From assembly GCA_016930275.1 (NCBI GenBank), contig JAFGHA010000072.1:1-58322 (forward strand): DNA of 58,322 nucleotides, in the 5' to 3' direction. The DNA comes from Chitinispirillaceae bacterium (GTDB lineage: Bacteria; Fibrobacterota; Chitinivibrionia; Chitinivibrionales; Chitinispirillaceae). Both the position numbers and the translations under genes were made by a program. The notes beneath the pieces were generated by a model. That model saw only the letters and a program-made list of their open reading frames with translations, was not told where the DNA came from and ran no database searches. Of the stretch, positions 8,479-18,022 are shown one piece after another (position 1 is the stretch's first letter; every line of letters begins with the position of its first letter).

Positions 8479-9025
8479 GAGGATATCCTTTTTCTGCTGT
8501 TGTGAAAACCGGCTGCCGAACCGGTGCTGTCAATAAAAACAGCGGCGATTGACGAGCCACGCAATTCACGGTAAATACGGTAAATATAGTAAAATGGCCG
8601 GTGCGGGTTGGTGGCAAGACCCTGCTTTCCACTGCTTCTTCCGGTATGGATAGTGCTGCCGGCCGGTATATTCAGATTCATTTCTACAATAGTATCTTCT
8701 CGGACTGCCTGATGCAATGGATGAGACTGAATATGAGACGTCCGTGGATCGTTATGGTCAGGAGCCCTGCAGAGGAGGGCCTTTCGGGGCGCGGGGCTGC
8801 AATCAATTATTTTATAATGAATGTGTTCTCTGGGCAGTGATTGCAAGCTCACGTATAACCTTTTGTCTGCGGTCAACGGGAATCAGATATGGTGACGGCA
8901 ATGTCTGCATTTCGTATCGAATGCACCGGGGGTATGGTATAAATAGTACCCCGTTGTAGAGCAGAAAATCATCGGTACCTTCCCTGTACGATGGTTTTGT
9001 GGTATTCGGGCAGAACAGGAAATTT
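8479..9025. promoter_or_regulatory. Divergent control region between malQ and treY
   Basis: This 547-bp region has no convincing gene. On the malQ side there is a tandem 9-bp repeat CGGTAAATA (8569-8577 and 8578-8586), part of a TATATTTACCG element. On the treY side there is a TATAAAT box at 8938-8944 flanked by the inverted repeat GGGGTA (8929-8934) and TACCCC (8947-8952), an arrangement expected of an operator over a promoter. Short open frames here are not supported. The regulator cannot be named. Confidence 0.4.
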
Positions 9026-11821
9026 ATGAACATACCGACGGCAACCTATCGTCTGCAATTTTCTTCGGCTTTCACTTTTGCTGATGCGAAACGGATCGTT
9101 GATTATCTCGGGAAACTCGGGATCAGCCATATCTATGCTTCGCCGATATTCAAAGCTCGAACCGGCAGCAGTCACGGATATGATGTTACCGACGGACGGG
9201 TACTCAACCCGGAACTCGGCGGCGAAGATGCTTTCGGGCCACTGATACAAAAATGTCGTAATGCGGGAATCGGCTGGATACAGGATATCGTTCCCAACCA
9301 TATGGCACTTTCCGCTGAAAGTCCTTTTATTGTAGATGTAATGGAGAACGGACCGTCATCGCGCTATTATTCCTTTTTCGACATCGATTGGGAACACCCG
9401 TATGAAGTACTCCATGGAAGGATCCTGGTACCGGTTCTCGGACAGACTTTCGGGAAGTGCCTTGAAAAGGGAGAACTGAAGCTGAAGTTCGAAAATGGGG
9501 GCCTGCGTGTATTCTATTACGACCATTGGTTTCCGCTGCGGATGGAGTCGTACGCTACGGTGTTCGGTCGATGTGTGGGAGCTCTCCGTGAACTTCTGGG
9601 AGACGGTGATCACGATCTCTACAAATTTCTCGGTATTTTATACACGGTTAAAAATCTTTCTGAAAGCAGCCTTGATGAACGGTACGACCAGATAGGCTTT
9701 GTCAAGACGATGCTCCGGGAGCTGTACGAAGCGAATCCGGTAATCAGGGAACAGTGCGACAGTGTGCTCAGGGAGTGTAATGGCGACAATAATGCATCCG
9801 ATCGCTGGGCACTGCTTGAAGCAATCCTCGCGGAACAGCATTTCAGGTTAACGTTCTGGAAAACGGCTACCGAAGAGCTCAATTACCGGCGATTTTTCAC
9901 GGTTAACGATCTGATCGCCGTACGGGTCGAAGACGACGAAGTGTTCAGGTTGACACACAAGGCCTTGATCGATCTGACGATAAACGGGACAATACAGGGT
10001 ATTCGAATCGATCATATCGATGGCCTTAGCGACCCATCCACCTATTGCGCCCGTTTGCGTACGCAGGCCCCGCTATCGTATATCGTCGTCGAAAAAATAC
10101 TCGGGCAGGATGAACATCTGCATGTTACCTGGCCGGTTCAGGGAACCACCGGATACGATTTTCTGAATATGGTCAACCAGCTTTCCTGCGACATGCGGGG
10201 GCAGAAAACATTCGATAAAATCTACCGTTGGATTACCGGTGAGGACCGCTCGTTCGATGAACTGGTGGTTGGAAAAAAACGGCTTATTATCGGCCGGCAT
10301 ATGGCTGGTGATATTGACAATCTTGCTCTGCGGCTCAAAGCGATCGCCGGTCGTGACCGGCGCGGTTCCGATATCACCATGTACGGATTGCGTCGGGCAC
10401 TGGTTGAGCTGCTTACCTTTTTTCCGGTGTATCGAACATATGTCAACGAAACGGAATATGGTGATTCCGATCAGGAAGTATTGCGCAGAGCCCTCAATGC
10501 GGCACGTGGTGCCCAGGAGGATTATGTCGTCGACCTCGACTACATCGCTTCTTTTCTCGATATCGATGAAGCGGACATTTCTGCCGAAGTTGCCGCATTG
10601 AGACGCCGGTTTGTCATGCGTCTACAGCAGTTTACCGGTCCGCTGACCGCCAAGGGTGTTGAAGATACGGCGTTTTACAGTTACAACCGTCTGGTGTCGC
10701 TCAATGAGGTGGGGGGTGCTCCCGAACGGTTCGGTATCAGACGAAAGGAATTTCACCGGTTCTGCAGTGTACGGAAACGGGACTGGCCTCACACGATGAA
10801 CGCGACGGCAACGCACGATACCAAACGGGGAGAGGATACCCGTGCAAGGATAAATGTTCTTTCGGAACTTCCGGGTGAGTGGGGATCAAATATCCGGCGA
10901 TGGTATCAGCTCAACAAACCCGCCCGTTTGCAGCGCCATCACAGCGGTCCCATGCCGACGGCGAATGATGAATACCTTTTTTATCAGACATTGACGGGGT
11001 GTTTTCCGCAGGATGACTTCGACAGAGATACGTTTACAAAGCGTATCAAGGAGTATATGATAAAGGCGGTGCGGGAGGCCAAGGAAACGTCGTCGTGGAT
11101 CCGACCGAACGAGACCTATGAACAGGCGTTGCTTGCATTTATTGACAAGGTGCTGGGTGAGCCCGAAAGTCCGTTTCTGAGTGATTTCATTCCTTTTCAG
11201 AAAAAAGTTGCTTGGTACGGCATACTCAACTCCCTTATGCAGACCACCCTCAAAATGACCGCTCCGGGGATTCCGGATTTTTATCAGGGAACCGAGTTGT
11301 GGGATTTCAGCCTTGTTGATCCGGACAACCGGCGGCCTGTGGATTTCACCACACGATCAAAAATGCTTGATGAAATCGTGTTGAAGGGAGAAAATTCAGA
11401 CTATATCGACGAAATCGTACGAAAGTCGCGCGACGGACGGATCAAACAGTTTCTGATACACCGGTTATGTAACGTACGAAAGCGGTATTCCGACGTTTTT
11501 ACCGGAGGGGAATATATTCCGTTGCAGGTTACCGGAGCGAGGCGTCATTCACTGGTCGCCTTTTTACGGGTTGACTCTTCGGATGCGGTTGCCGTTGCAG
11601 TACCCCGTTTGATGACCGGTGTTGTCGGAGTGGGGCGGATGCCGCTCGGGAAAGCGGTGTGGGATGATACCGCCGTGACGCTTCCCCGCAAATATGCGCA
11701 TATGGAGTGGAGTAATGAGTTTGATCGCGCAGGGCCGGTTCTGAAAGGTCCGGTACTGGCGGCGGAAAATCTGACTGCACGGTTTCCCGTCGCGGTATTG
11801 ACGGCACGGGTGAGGCAGTGA
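9026..11821 (+). CDS. treY: Malto-oligosyltrehalose synthase
   Basis: This GH13 enzyme isomerises the reducing-end alpha-1,4 bond of a maltodextrin to the alpha,alpha-1,1 bond of trehalose. The protein has 931 residues from the ATG at 9026, chosen because AGGA lies just before it and MNIPTATYRLQFSSAFTF is the typical TreY start; the longer frame from 8999 is unlikely. The hallmarks are HIYASPIFKARTGSSHGYDV, DIVPNHMA, the nucleophile D329 in RIDHIDGLSDP, E356 in VVEKILG and D598 in TATHDTKRGED. Normally TreZ then releases trehalose, but no treZ is present in the window. The gene lies 170 bp ahead of treS-pep2 and could share its transcript. Confidence 0.95.
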   Translation: MNIPTATYRLQFSSAFTFADAKRIVDYLGKLGISHIYASPIFKARTGSSHGYDVTDGRVLNPELGGEDAFGPLIQKCRNAGIGWIQDIVPNHMALSAESPFIVDVMENGPSSRYYSFFDIDWEHPYEVLHGRILVPVLGQTFGKCLEKGELKLKFENGGLRVFYYDHWFPLRMESYATVFGRCVGALRELLGDGDHDLYKFLGILYTVKNLSESSLDERYDQIGFVKTMLRELYEANPVIREQCDSVLRECNGDNNASDRWALLEAILAEQHFRLTFWKTATEELNYRRFFTVNDLIAVRVEDDEVFRLTHKALIDLTINGTIQGIRIDHIDGLSDPSTYCARLRTQAPLSYIVVEKILGQDEHLHVTWPVQGTTGYDFLNMVNQLSCDMRGQKTFDKIYRWITGEDRSFDELVVGKKRLIIGRHMAGDIDNLALRLKAIAGRDRRGSDITMYGLRRALVELLTFFPVYRTYVNETEYGDSDQEVLRRALNAARGAQEDYVVDLDYIASFLDIDEADISAEVAALRRRFVMRLQQFTGPLTAKGVEDTAFYSYNRLVSLNEVGGAPERFGIRRKEFHRFCSVRKRDWPHTMNATATHDTKRGEDTRARINVLSELPGEWGSNIRRWYQLNKPARLQRHHSGPMPTANDEYLFYQTLTGCFPQDDFDRDTFTKRIKEYMIKAVREAKETSSWIRPNETYEQALLAFIDKVLGEPESPFLSDFIPFQKKVAWYGILNSLMQTTLKMTAPGIPDFYQGTELWDFSLVDPDNRRPVDFTTRSKMLDEIVLKGENSDYIDEIVRKSRDGRIKQFLIHRLCNVRKRYSDVFTGGEYIPLQVTGARRHSLVAFLRVDSSDAVAVAVPRLMTGVVGVGRMPLGKAVWDDTAVTLPRKYAHMEWSNEFDRAGPVLKGPVLAAENLTARFPVAVLTARVRQ

Positions 11822-11886
11822 CGGGAAGCCTGCAGGACGAATTGTCTTGAGCATCATTGCGGTTCACTCCTTCAGGAGCGAGGATA

Positions 11887-11906
11887 CCTCCCGTTACTAC
11901 GGGAGG
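11887..11906. repeat. Hairpin between treY and the treS fusion
   Basis: CCTCCCGT and ACGGGAGG form an 8-bp perfect stem with a TACT loop. No T-run follows, so it is more likely an mRNA-stabilising or intergenic palindromic element than a terminator. It sits 66 bp after the treY stop and 86 bp before the next start. Confidence 0.5.
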
Positions 11907-11991
11907 AGGTTGAGATGGAAGTGCGGTGTGACGAATAGAATAATCACTGAGTAATCATAGCTAACGTGACATACCACGGGGAACCACTGGA

Positions 11992-14900
11992 ATGAAAGAT
12001 CACGGAATCAGACGAAACGATCCGCTCTGGTACAAGGATGCGGTAATCTATCAGTTGCATGTCAAATCCTTCTTCGACGGAAACAATGACGGTATCGGTG
12101 ATTTCGTCGGGTTGACACAGAAGATGCGCTATCTTGAATCGCTGGGAATTACCGCCGTGTGGCTGTTGCCGTTTTATCCTTCCCCTCTTCGTGATGACGG
12201 TTACGATATCGCCGATTACTTCGGTATTCATCCCGCATATGGTACCATGGACGATTTCAGGACATTCCTTGAAGAGGCACATAAAAGGGGAATCAGGGTA
12301 ATCACTGAACTGGTACTCAACCATACGTCGGATCAGCACGACTGGTTCCAGCGGTCGCGCGAAGCGAAACCGGGGACCTACTGGCGGAATTTTTATGTCT
12401 GGAGTGAGACCAACCGGCGGTATGCCGATGCACGGATAATATTCAAGGATTTTGAAACATCAAACTGGACCTGGGATACCACGGCGAACGCTTATTTCTG
12501 GCACCGGTTTTATTCACACCAGCCCGATCTGAACTTTGAAAACAAGCACGTACACAAGGCGCTCTTCAAGGTAATCGATTTCTGGCTGGCAATGGGGGTT
12601 GACGGGATGCGGCTCGATGCCGTACCGTATCTTTACGAGCAGGAGGGAACAAACTGCGAAAATCTTCCCCGCACTTTTGAGTTTCTCAGATCACTCAGGG
12701 CGCATGTCGAGGAGCGGTTTTCCGACCGGATGCTGCTTGCGGAGGCTAACCAGTGGCCGGAAGATGCGGTGGCGTATTTCGGTAACGGAGATATGTGCCA
12801 TATGGCGTTTCATTTCCCGCTTATGCCCCGGATGTTTATGGCGCTGCAGATGGAAGACCGGTTTCCGATCATGGATATCCTTGACCAGACACCCGCGATT
12901 CCCGAGCAGTCGCAGTGGGCGATTTTTCTGCGCAATCATGACGAATTGACTCTGGAGATGGTTTCCGAAGAGGAACGCGATTTCATGTATCGCTCCTATG
13001 CACGCGATCTTTCGGCACGAATCAATCTCGGGATCCGCCGCCGTCTCGCTCCGTTGGTGCAGAACAGCAGACGTCGTCTTGAACTGCTCAATATTCTGCT
13101 GCTGTCGCTTCCCGGGACACCGGTGATTTATTACGGTGATGAAATCGGTATGGGCGACAACCATTTTCTCGGCGACCGCAATGGTGTCCGGACACCGATG
13201 CAGTGGTCTCCCGACCGCAACGCGGGATACTCCGATGTAAATCCGCAGCGGATTTTTCTTCCCGTTATCATCGATCCCGAGTACCACTATCATGCAGTAA
13301 ATGTTGAAACCGAGGAACAGAATCTTTCGTCGCTGCTCTGGTGGATGCGGCGGGCGATCGCCATGCGGCGCCGGTTTCGCGCGTTTTCCCGTGGAGAACT
13401 TGAGTTTGTCAAATCCACCAGCGCTGCGATACTTTCGTTTCTCCGGAGGGTCGATGGTGAAACCATTCTGGTGGTAGTCAATCTCTCCCGTTTCAGCCAG
13501 GCGGTAACGCTTGATCTGCGGAGGTTCGCAGGGTGTACTCCGGTGGATGTCTTCAGCGGCAATAGCTTTCCGCGGATCAGTACGTCTCCCTATCAGATGA
13601 CACTCGGCTTTCATGATTATTTCTGGCTTGAACTGCAGCAGGACCGGTATGCCGATCCGCGCACCGAAAGTTATATACTGCCCGATTTCGCTCCGGTAAA
13701 AAGTGTCGTCGACCTTTTTGACGGTGCCTCCGGGAAAAAGATGGCAACGGAGATTCTGCCTGATTATCTTGAACAGCGGACCACCGCCGGATGTCAGAAC
13801 AAAGCGATTCGTCAGACGAATGTGGTGGACCGGCTGGTGGTCAGACGGGACCGGTTTTCGGCAGTAGTACTTATCGTTAGAGTTCTGTATGCGGATGCGG
13901 GTAAGGATGTTATTGCGCTGCCGCTTACCATTGAATCGGAGGAAGCGGCTTCGGTGGTGATTGGAGAAGACAAGGGACTGGTGCTGGGGATTGTTGACGG
14001 GGGGAAAGCCGGGGTCGTGTATGACTGTTCCCACCATCCGATGTTCTCTCTGCTGTTCTTTGAACTGCTGCGCAACCGGAAAACGGTGAAAGGACTTCAC
14101 GGGTCATTCATTGGAGAATCGGAACCAAGGAAAAACAGCGACGGTATTTCTGCTACTGCAATGCTGCGAGTTGTCAAAGTGGGAAAACGTAATACCTGTA
14201 TCACGCTGGGCGACCGGTGGTTCGTAAAAATGTTCCGGAGGATCGACGAAGGTATTCATCCGGAAATCGAACTTCACCGGAAGGTGTCGAAATCTCCGGT
14301 TCCGGTCTGTGCCCGATATATCGGTGCTCTGCAGTATCGGGGCGAAGATGCGGTGAATTATGCACTCGGTTTCTGCACCGCCTACTTCAATCATTCCCGG
14401 ACGCTCTGGTACTCCGCCACCGAAGCGGTTTCACATCATCTGGAGGTGACACTTGCGAACCGTCATGGAAAGTATGACGTGGTAGTTCCCGGAAGTGAGG
14501 GTTCCCTGCAGAATACGGAACCGGGGGGTGCGGCAGAAGATGGTATCTTCCGTCAACGGATTAGGCATGTCGGTACTCTGACCGCTGATATGCATAAACT
14601 GCTCGCTGCAGACAAATCATCTGATTTCTGTGTCGAGCCCTTTTCCGCGCTGTATCAGCGCAGTCTCTACCAGTCGATGCGCGGATTGACACATCGGGTA
14701 TTTTCCCGCATCGAGGCATCTCTGGAGAATATGTCGCCAGGACATGCCATGGAAATGCAATCTCTTCTGAGCAGAAAGAAAGAATTGCTTGATATGTATA
14801 TGGCGATACTCCAGGAGAAACTCGATGCAGTCAGAATGCGGATTCATGGCGATTATCATCTCGGGCAGATTATGGTGATGGATGAACAGTACCGGGTGTG

Positions 14901-15324
14901 TGATTTTGAGGGGCTGGATCGACTGCCGCTGAGTGAACGCCGGCTGAAACGCTCTCCTATCAGGGATATCGCGACTATGATTCATTCATTCTATGCGGTG
15001 GCACATCATGCACTTTTTCATAATGTTCATATTCATGAAAAAGACCGACAGCAACTGCTGCCGGAAGATCAGCTCTGGGCAGCCGATATGGCCGAAGCAT
15101 TTGTTAGCGCGTATCTCGACTCCATGAAGGGAACAGGGCTTGTCACCGCGACTGCCGCTGAAACAGGGGCGCTGCTCCGTCTGTATCTGATTGAGCGGGC
15201 ACTGATTGAACTTGAGCAGGCGATTGACGGTACCTTTGACGAGACGAACATCCCGGTACGGAGTCTGTTTCACTACATGGGGTCAATCGGTTTTCTGACC
15301 CCCGGGAATTCACCGGAGGTGTAG
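11992..15324 (+). CDS. treS: Trehalose synthase fused to maltokinase
   Basis: This is a two-domain protein of 1110 residues. The N-terminal TreS part (GH13, about 1-550) interconverts maltose and trehalose. It shows DPLWYKDAVIYQLHVKSF, nucleophile D209 in GMRLDAVPYL, acid/base E251 in LLAEANQWPED and D317 in RNHDELTLEM. The C-terminal part (about 690-1100) is a Pep2/Mak maltokinase, making maltose-1-phosphate with ATP, shown by IHGDYHLGQIM (D954) and VCDFEG (D971). Such fusions are known and normally feed GlgE in alpha-glucan synthesis, but no glgE is here. The next start is 84 bp downstream. An imperfect palindromic repeat overlaps its stop codon. Confidence 0.95.
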   Translation: MKDHGIRRNDPLWYKDAVIYQLHVKSFFDGNNDGIGDFVGLTQKMRYLESLGITAVWLLPFYPSPLRDDGYDIADYFGIHPAYGTMDDFRTFLEEAHKRGIRVITELVLNHTSDQHDWFQRSREAKPGTYWRNFYVWSETNRRYADARIIFKDFETSNWTWDTTANAYFWHRFYSHQPDLNFENKHVHKALFKVIDFWLAMGVDGMRLDAVPYLYEQEGTNCENLPRTFEFLRSLRAHVEERFSDRMLLAEANQWPEDAVAYFGNGDMCHMAFHFPLMPRMFMALQMEDRFPIMDILDQTPAIPEQSQWAIFLRNHDELTLEMVSEEERDFMYRSYARDLSARINLGIRRRLAPLVQNSRRRLELLNILLLSLPGTPVIYYGDEIGMGDNHFLGDRNGVRTPMQWSPDRNAGYSDVNPQRIFLPVIIDPEYHYHAVNVETEEQNLSSLLWWMRRAIAMRRRFRAFSRGELEFVKSTSAAILSFLRRVDGETILVVVNLSRFSQAVTLDLRRFAGCTPVDVFSGNSFPRISTSPYQMTLGFHDYFWLELQQDRYADPRTESYILPDFAPVKSVVDLFDGASGKKMATEILPDYLEQRTTAGCQNKAIRQTNVVDRLVVRRDRFSAVVLIVRVLYADAGKDVIALPLTIESEEAASVVIGEDKGLVLGIVDGGKAGVVYDCSHHPMFSLLFFELLRNRKTVKGLHGSFIGESEPRKNSDGISATAMLRVVKVGKRNTCITLGDRWFVKMFRRIDEGIHPEIELHRKVSKSPVPVCARYIGALQYRGEDAVNYALGFCTAYFNHSRTLWYSATEAVSHHLEVTLANRHGKYDVVVPGSEGSLQNTEPGGAAEDGIFRQRIRHVGTLTADMHKLLAADKSSDFCVEPFSALYQRSLYQSMRGLTHRVFSRIEASLENMSPGHAMEMQSLLSRKKELLDMYMAILQEKLDAVRMRIHGDYHLGQIMVMDEQYRVCDFEGLDRLPLSERRLKRSPIRDIATMIHSFYAVAHHALFHNVHIHEKDRQQLLPEDQLWAADMAEAFVSAYLDSMKGTGLVTATAAETGALLRLYLIERALIELEQAIDGTFDETNIPVRSLFHYMGSIGFLTPGNSPEV

Positions 15325-15348
15325 CGACGCACGGCCGTGTCTCTCTAC
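15321..15348. repeat. Imperfect palindrome of the GTAGAGACG type
   Basis: The arms GTAGCGACGCACGG and CCGTGTCTCTCTAC are inverted with three mismatches around a CGG/CCG centre. The left arm contains the treS stop codon. A related copy occurs at 42337-42365. Palindromes of the GTAGAGACG...CGTCTCTAC type recur between genes of many bacteria, by my recollection. Confidence 0.45.
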
Positions 15349-15407
15349 AGGGGAACAACCAATTCTGATTACCATCCCTCCGTCTGAATGATATACTCTT
15401 TCATAGT

Positions 15408-17978
15408 ATGAATGCTGATATTTCCCGGCAAACACGTAATAAACTGTTTGTGCTGCTGCTCGTCTGTTTCGCTGCGGCGATTCTGGGCGACGCAACGGCC
15501 GAAGCTTTGCTTCTGGCCCGTTTCGGGGCATCGTTTATCCCGAAGATGTTTCTGGTCAATGCGGCGGTACTGTTTCTCTTTTCGGCGGGAATGCTGTCGA
15601 TCGTCGACCGTATTGACCGGTGGAATTTCATATTCCGGGCTCTGCTGGTTCACGGAGGTGTACTGTTCCTGCTGCGTGGTGCGGTCGCGGCGCACTGGGA
15701 TTTTATTTTCCTTCCGCTTTTTTCCTACGCGTACAGCAGTAAAATTCTCTTTTTTCTGCTGTTCTGGACGATTGCGAATGATCTGATCGATTCGAGAAGC
15801 GCTTCCAGAGATTTTCCGGTTATTGCTGCCGGTGGAACCATCGGGGCCATTGCCGTATCATTTTCGATACCGGGACTTATGCGGTTGTTCCCGGTGGAGA
15901 ATCTGCTTGTTGTCTGGGCGGGACTCGCTGTTGCAGCCGGTATGCTGCTTTTTCCGTTGCGGAAACAGTATCGCGCCGTTTCACGCCGGCAGAGCGGGAT
16001 TTCGGATACGAAGACTGCGGTACGTCCGGGGTTTTCTCTGTTACTGCTGTTGCGTGACGAACCGTTGCTGCGAAGTATGTCGCTGCTTTACTTTCTGGTA
16101 TTTTTTCTTCTCCTTAACCAGCACCTTGTTTTTTATCATCATGTAAAAGATGCCTTTAAAGGGGCAGGAGCGATTGCCGCATTTTTAGGACACTTCAACG
16201 GGGTGAGCATGCTTTCTACCTGTATACTCCAGGTAGGAGTGGCGGGAATACTGTTGAGAAAGCTCGGATCGACCCGTTCCATGTTGCTGCTTCCCTCTGC
16301 GCTGCTTGCGGTGTTTCTGGTACTTGCACTGGTGAGTGGTACCTTTCCTGGAACAGGACGGATGCTTTTCTGGACGGTAATAATCGGGATGGGTATCAGA
16401 GTGGCTTTTTTTGATGCGTTTTTTTCTCCAAATTTTCAGCTCTTCTTCTCCAGTCTGCCGAAACAGTTACGGGGAAGAGGAAAACTGCTGATTGAAGGGG
16501 TCGTTAAACCGGTTGCAATGATAGTGGCCGGATGCTGGCTGCTCTGGGGAGTAACACGGCTTTCAACGCATGTACACATGATTATCATGGTAGGTATTGC
16601 TATTGCCGCATTGTTTCAGACAATCCTTCTCAAGAAGGCATATACGAAAACACTTACCAGGTATCTGACGGGAATTTCCGACGGCAAACGTGGTATGCTG
16701 CTTGAACGATTTAATTTTTCAGGCGATGAGGACATCCTGTCGTTTCTGGTTAAACAGCTCGATCATGAGGATTTCGAAGTACAGAAGTTTCTGATCGAAA
16801 TTATCGCTTCGGTACAAACCGAGGATGCCGCTTCGGTGCTGCTCGAGTATATGCATCATGCAGATCCGAAACTACGGGCAAGTATAATAATCACCCTCGG
16901 TGGCTTTTCTGAATCACTCGTGGCAGACCGGCTTAAATCATATCTCAAAGATGATGACGACCGGGTAGTCGCAAATGCGGTGGCGGCGCTTGCACAGTGC
17001 AATGCACCCGACCTCAGAGAATGTATCATCCCTCTTATTGATCACCGAAACAGAAGGGTACGGATTAATGCCATGCTGGCCATATGGAATGTGTCAGATA
17101 GCCAAGAGCAGGATCTGTACATTCGCCTGCTTTCGAAAATGGTGCACGGAAATATCCCCGAAGACTGCGCGAGTGCGATATACGCTTTGGGAGAGATTGA
17201 TGACGAGTGGGTAATGGAACTCCTCGAAGCGTTCTGTCGCAAACAGATGAAACATTGTTTTGCAGCCGAATCGGTTAAGCAGCAGGTGATAACGGCACTG
17301 GGCAAGAAAAAGGTAGATCGGTCGCTGGTGCTGCTGTTGCAACTATCAGGAGCCTGTGACGGAATGCAGCGAAAAAAAATTATTTCGGCACTCACTAATA
17401 TTCTTCCGTCAATACATGAAAACGTGTGGCGGTACGGTATCGAAAAGGGAAACATTGTTTCCCGCAATTGCCTGTTGCAGGCACTTCGTAAAAACAGAGT
17501 TGCTTTCTCGGAACGGACACTTCGTCTGCTCGCACAGGTGGCGGAACGGGAACTCAAAGCCGTCGAATGGGAAAAAAAGTCACTGCAGGTTCTTACCGAA
17601 AGCCGGTCGAGTCGTATGGCGCTGCTTTCTTTTGCAATTCGTGAAGAACTCATTTCGATTCGTATCGATACTCTGGTACATATGGTGGTACTGCTCGATC
17701 GCACCCGGGTGATCGGTCCGGTGATTCCACGCATATATCATACCGATCCGCATATCAGGGCGCGTGCCCTGGAGGTCCTGGAAAACAACGGTGAAGTGAA
17801 AATCAACCGATTGGTAATTGAAGCAATTGAATGGATGGAGCGGACCTTTCATACCACCAATGATACCGGACAGCCCGCCCGAAAGGATGAGGTAATGGTT
17901 GCCGGATCATATTGCGTCAGTCATAACACGTGGGTGTCAACCTGCGCCGAGTATGCATGCGCGGAAACCGTCGTATAA
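15408..17978 (+). CDS. Multi-pass transporter-like protein fused to HEAT repeats
   Basis: The protein has 856 residues. Residues 1 to about 430 are strongly hydrophobic, with roughly ten to twelve membrane segments (for example NKLFVLLLVCFAAAILGDA and MFLVNAAVLFLFSAGML), and resemble MFS or ATP/ADP-carrier-like permeases. From about 435 on, the protein is soluble and made of helical repeats of about 30 residues (DHEDFEVQKFLIEIIASV, ADPKLRASIIITLGGF, DDDRVVANAVAALAQ, DHRNRRVRINAMLAIWNV), typical of HEAT/PBS-lyase repeats. Fusions of nucleotide-carrier-like domains to HEAT repeats occur in free-living bacteria, mostly without known substrate. There is no clear ribosome site, and TATACT lies only 11 bases before the ATG, so the start or a leaderless transcript is uncertain. 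It follows treS in the same direction. Confidence 0.75.
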   Translation: MNADISRQTRNKLFVLLLVCFAAAILGDATAEALLLARFGASFIPKMFLVNAAVLFLFSAGMLSIVDRIDRWNFIFRALLVHGGVLFLLRGAVAAHWDFIFLPLFSYAYSSKILFFLLFWTIANDLIDSRSASRDFPVIAAGGTIGAIAVSFSIPGLMRLFPVENLLVVWAGLAVAAGMLLFPLRKQYRAVSRRQSGISDTKTAVRPGFSLLLLLRDEPLLRSMSLLYFLVFFLLLNQHLVFYHHVKDAFKGAGAIAAFLGHFNGVSMLSTCILQVGVAGILLRKLGSTRSMLLLPSALLAVFLVLALVSGTFPGTGRMLFWTVIIGMGIRVAFFDAFFSPNFQLFFSSLPKQLRGRGKLLIEGVVKPVAMIVAGCWLLWGVTRLSTHVHMIIMVGIAIAALFQTILLKKAYTKTLTRYLTGISDGKRGMLLERFNFSGDEDILSFLVKQLDHEDFEVQKFLIEIIASVQTEDAASVLLEYMHHADPKLRASIIITLGGFSESLVADRLKSYLKDDDDRVVANAVAALAQCNAPDLRECIIPLIDHRNRRVRINAMLAIWNVSDSQEQDLYIRLLSKMVHGNIPEDCASAIYALGEIDDEWVMELLEAFCRKQMKHCFAAESVKQQVITALGKKKVDRSLVLLLQLSGACDGMQRKKIISALTNILPSIHENVWRYGIEKGNIVSRNCLLQALRKNRVAFSERTLRLLAQVAERELKAVEWEKKSLQVLTESRSSRMALLSFAIREELISIRIDTLVHMVVLLDRTRVIGPVIPRIYHTDPHIRARALEVLENNGEVKINRLVIEAIEWMERTFHTTNDTGQPARKDEVMVAGSYCVSHNTWVSTCAEYACAETVV

Positions 17979-18022
17979 CAGAATAGGTCTGCGTAGATCG
18001 CCTCCAGGAAAGGAGTACACCT

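Noticed and set aside
8819..8853. Possible Crp site AGTGA...TCACG in the malQ-treY gap
   Set aside because: Half-sites are 8 rather than 6 bases apart.
12691..14100. 469-codon minus-strand frame
   Set aside because: Antisense shadow of the treS-maltokinase gene.
17042..17734. 230-codon minus-strand frame
   Set aside because: Ser/Arg-rich antisense of the HEAT-repeat region.
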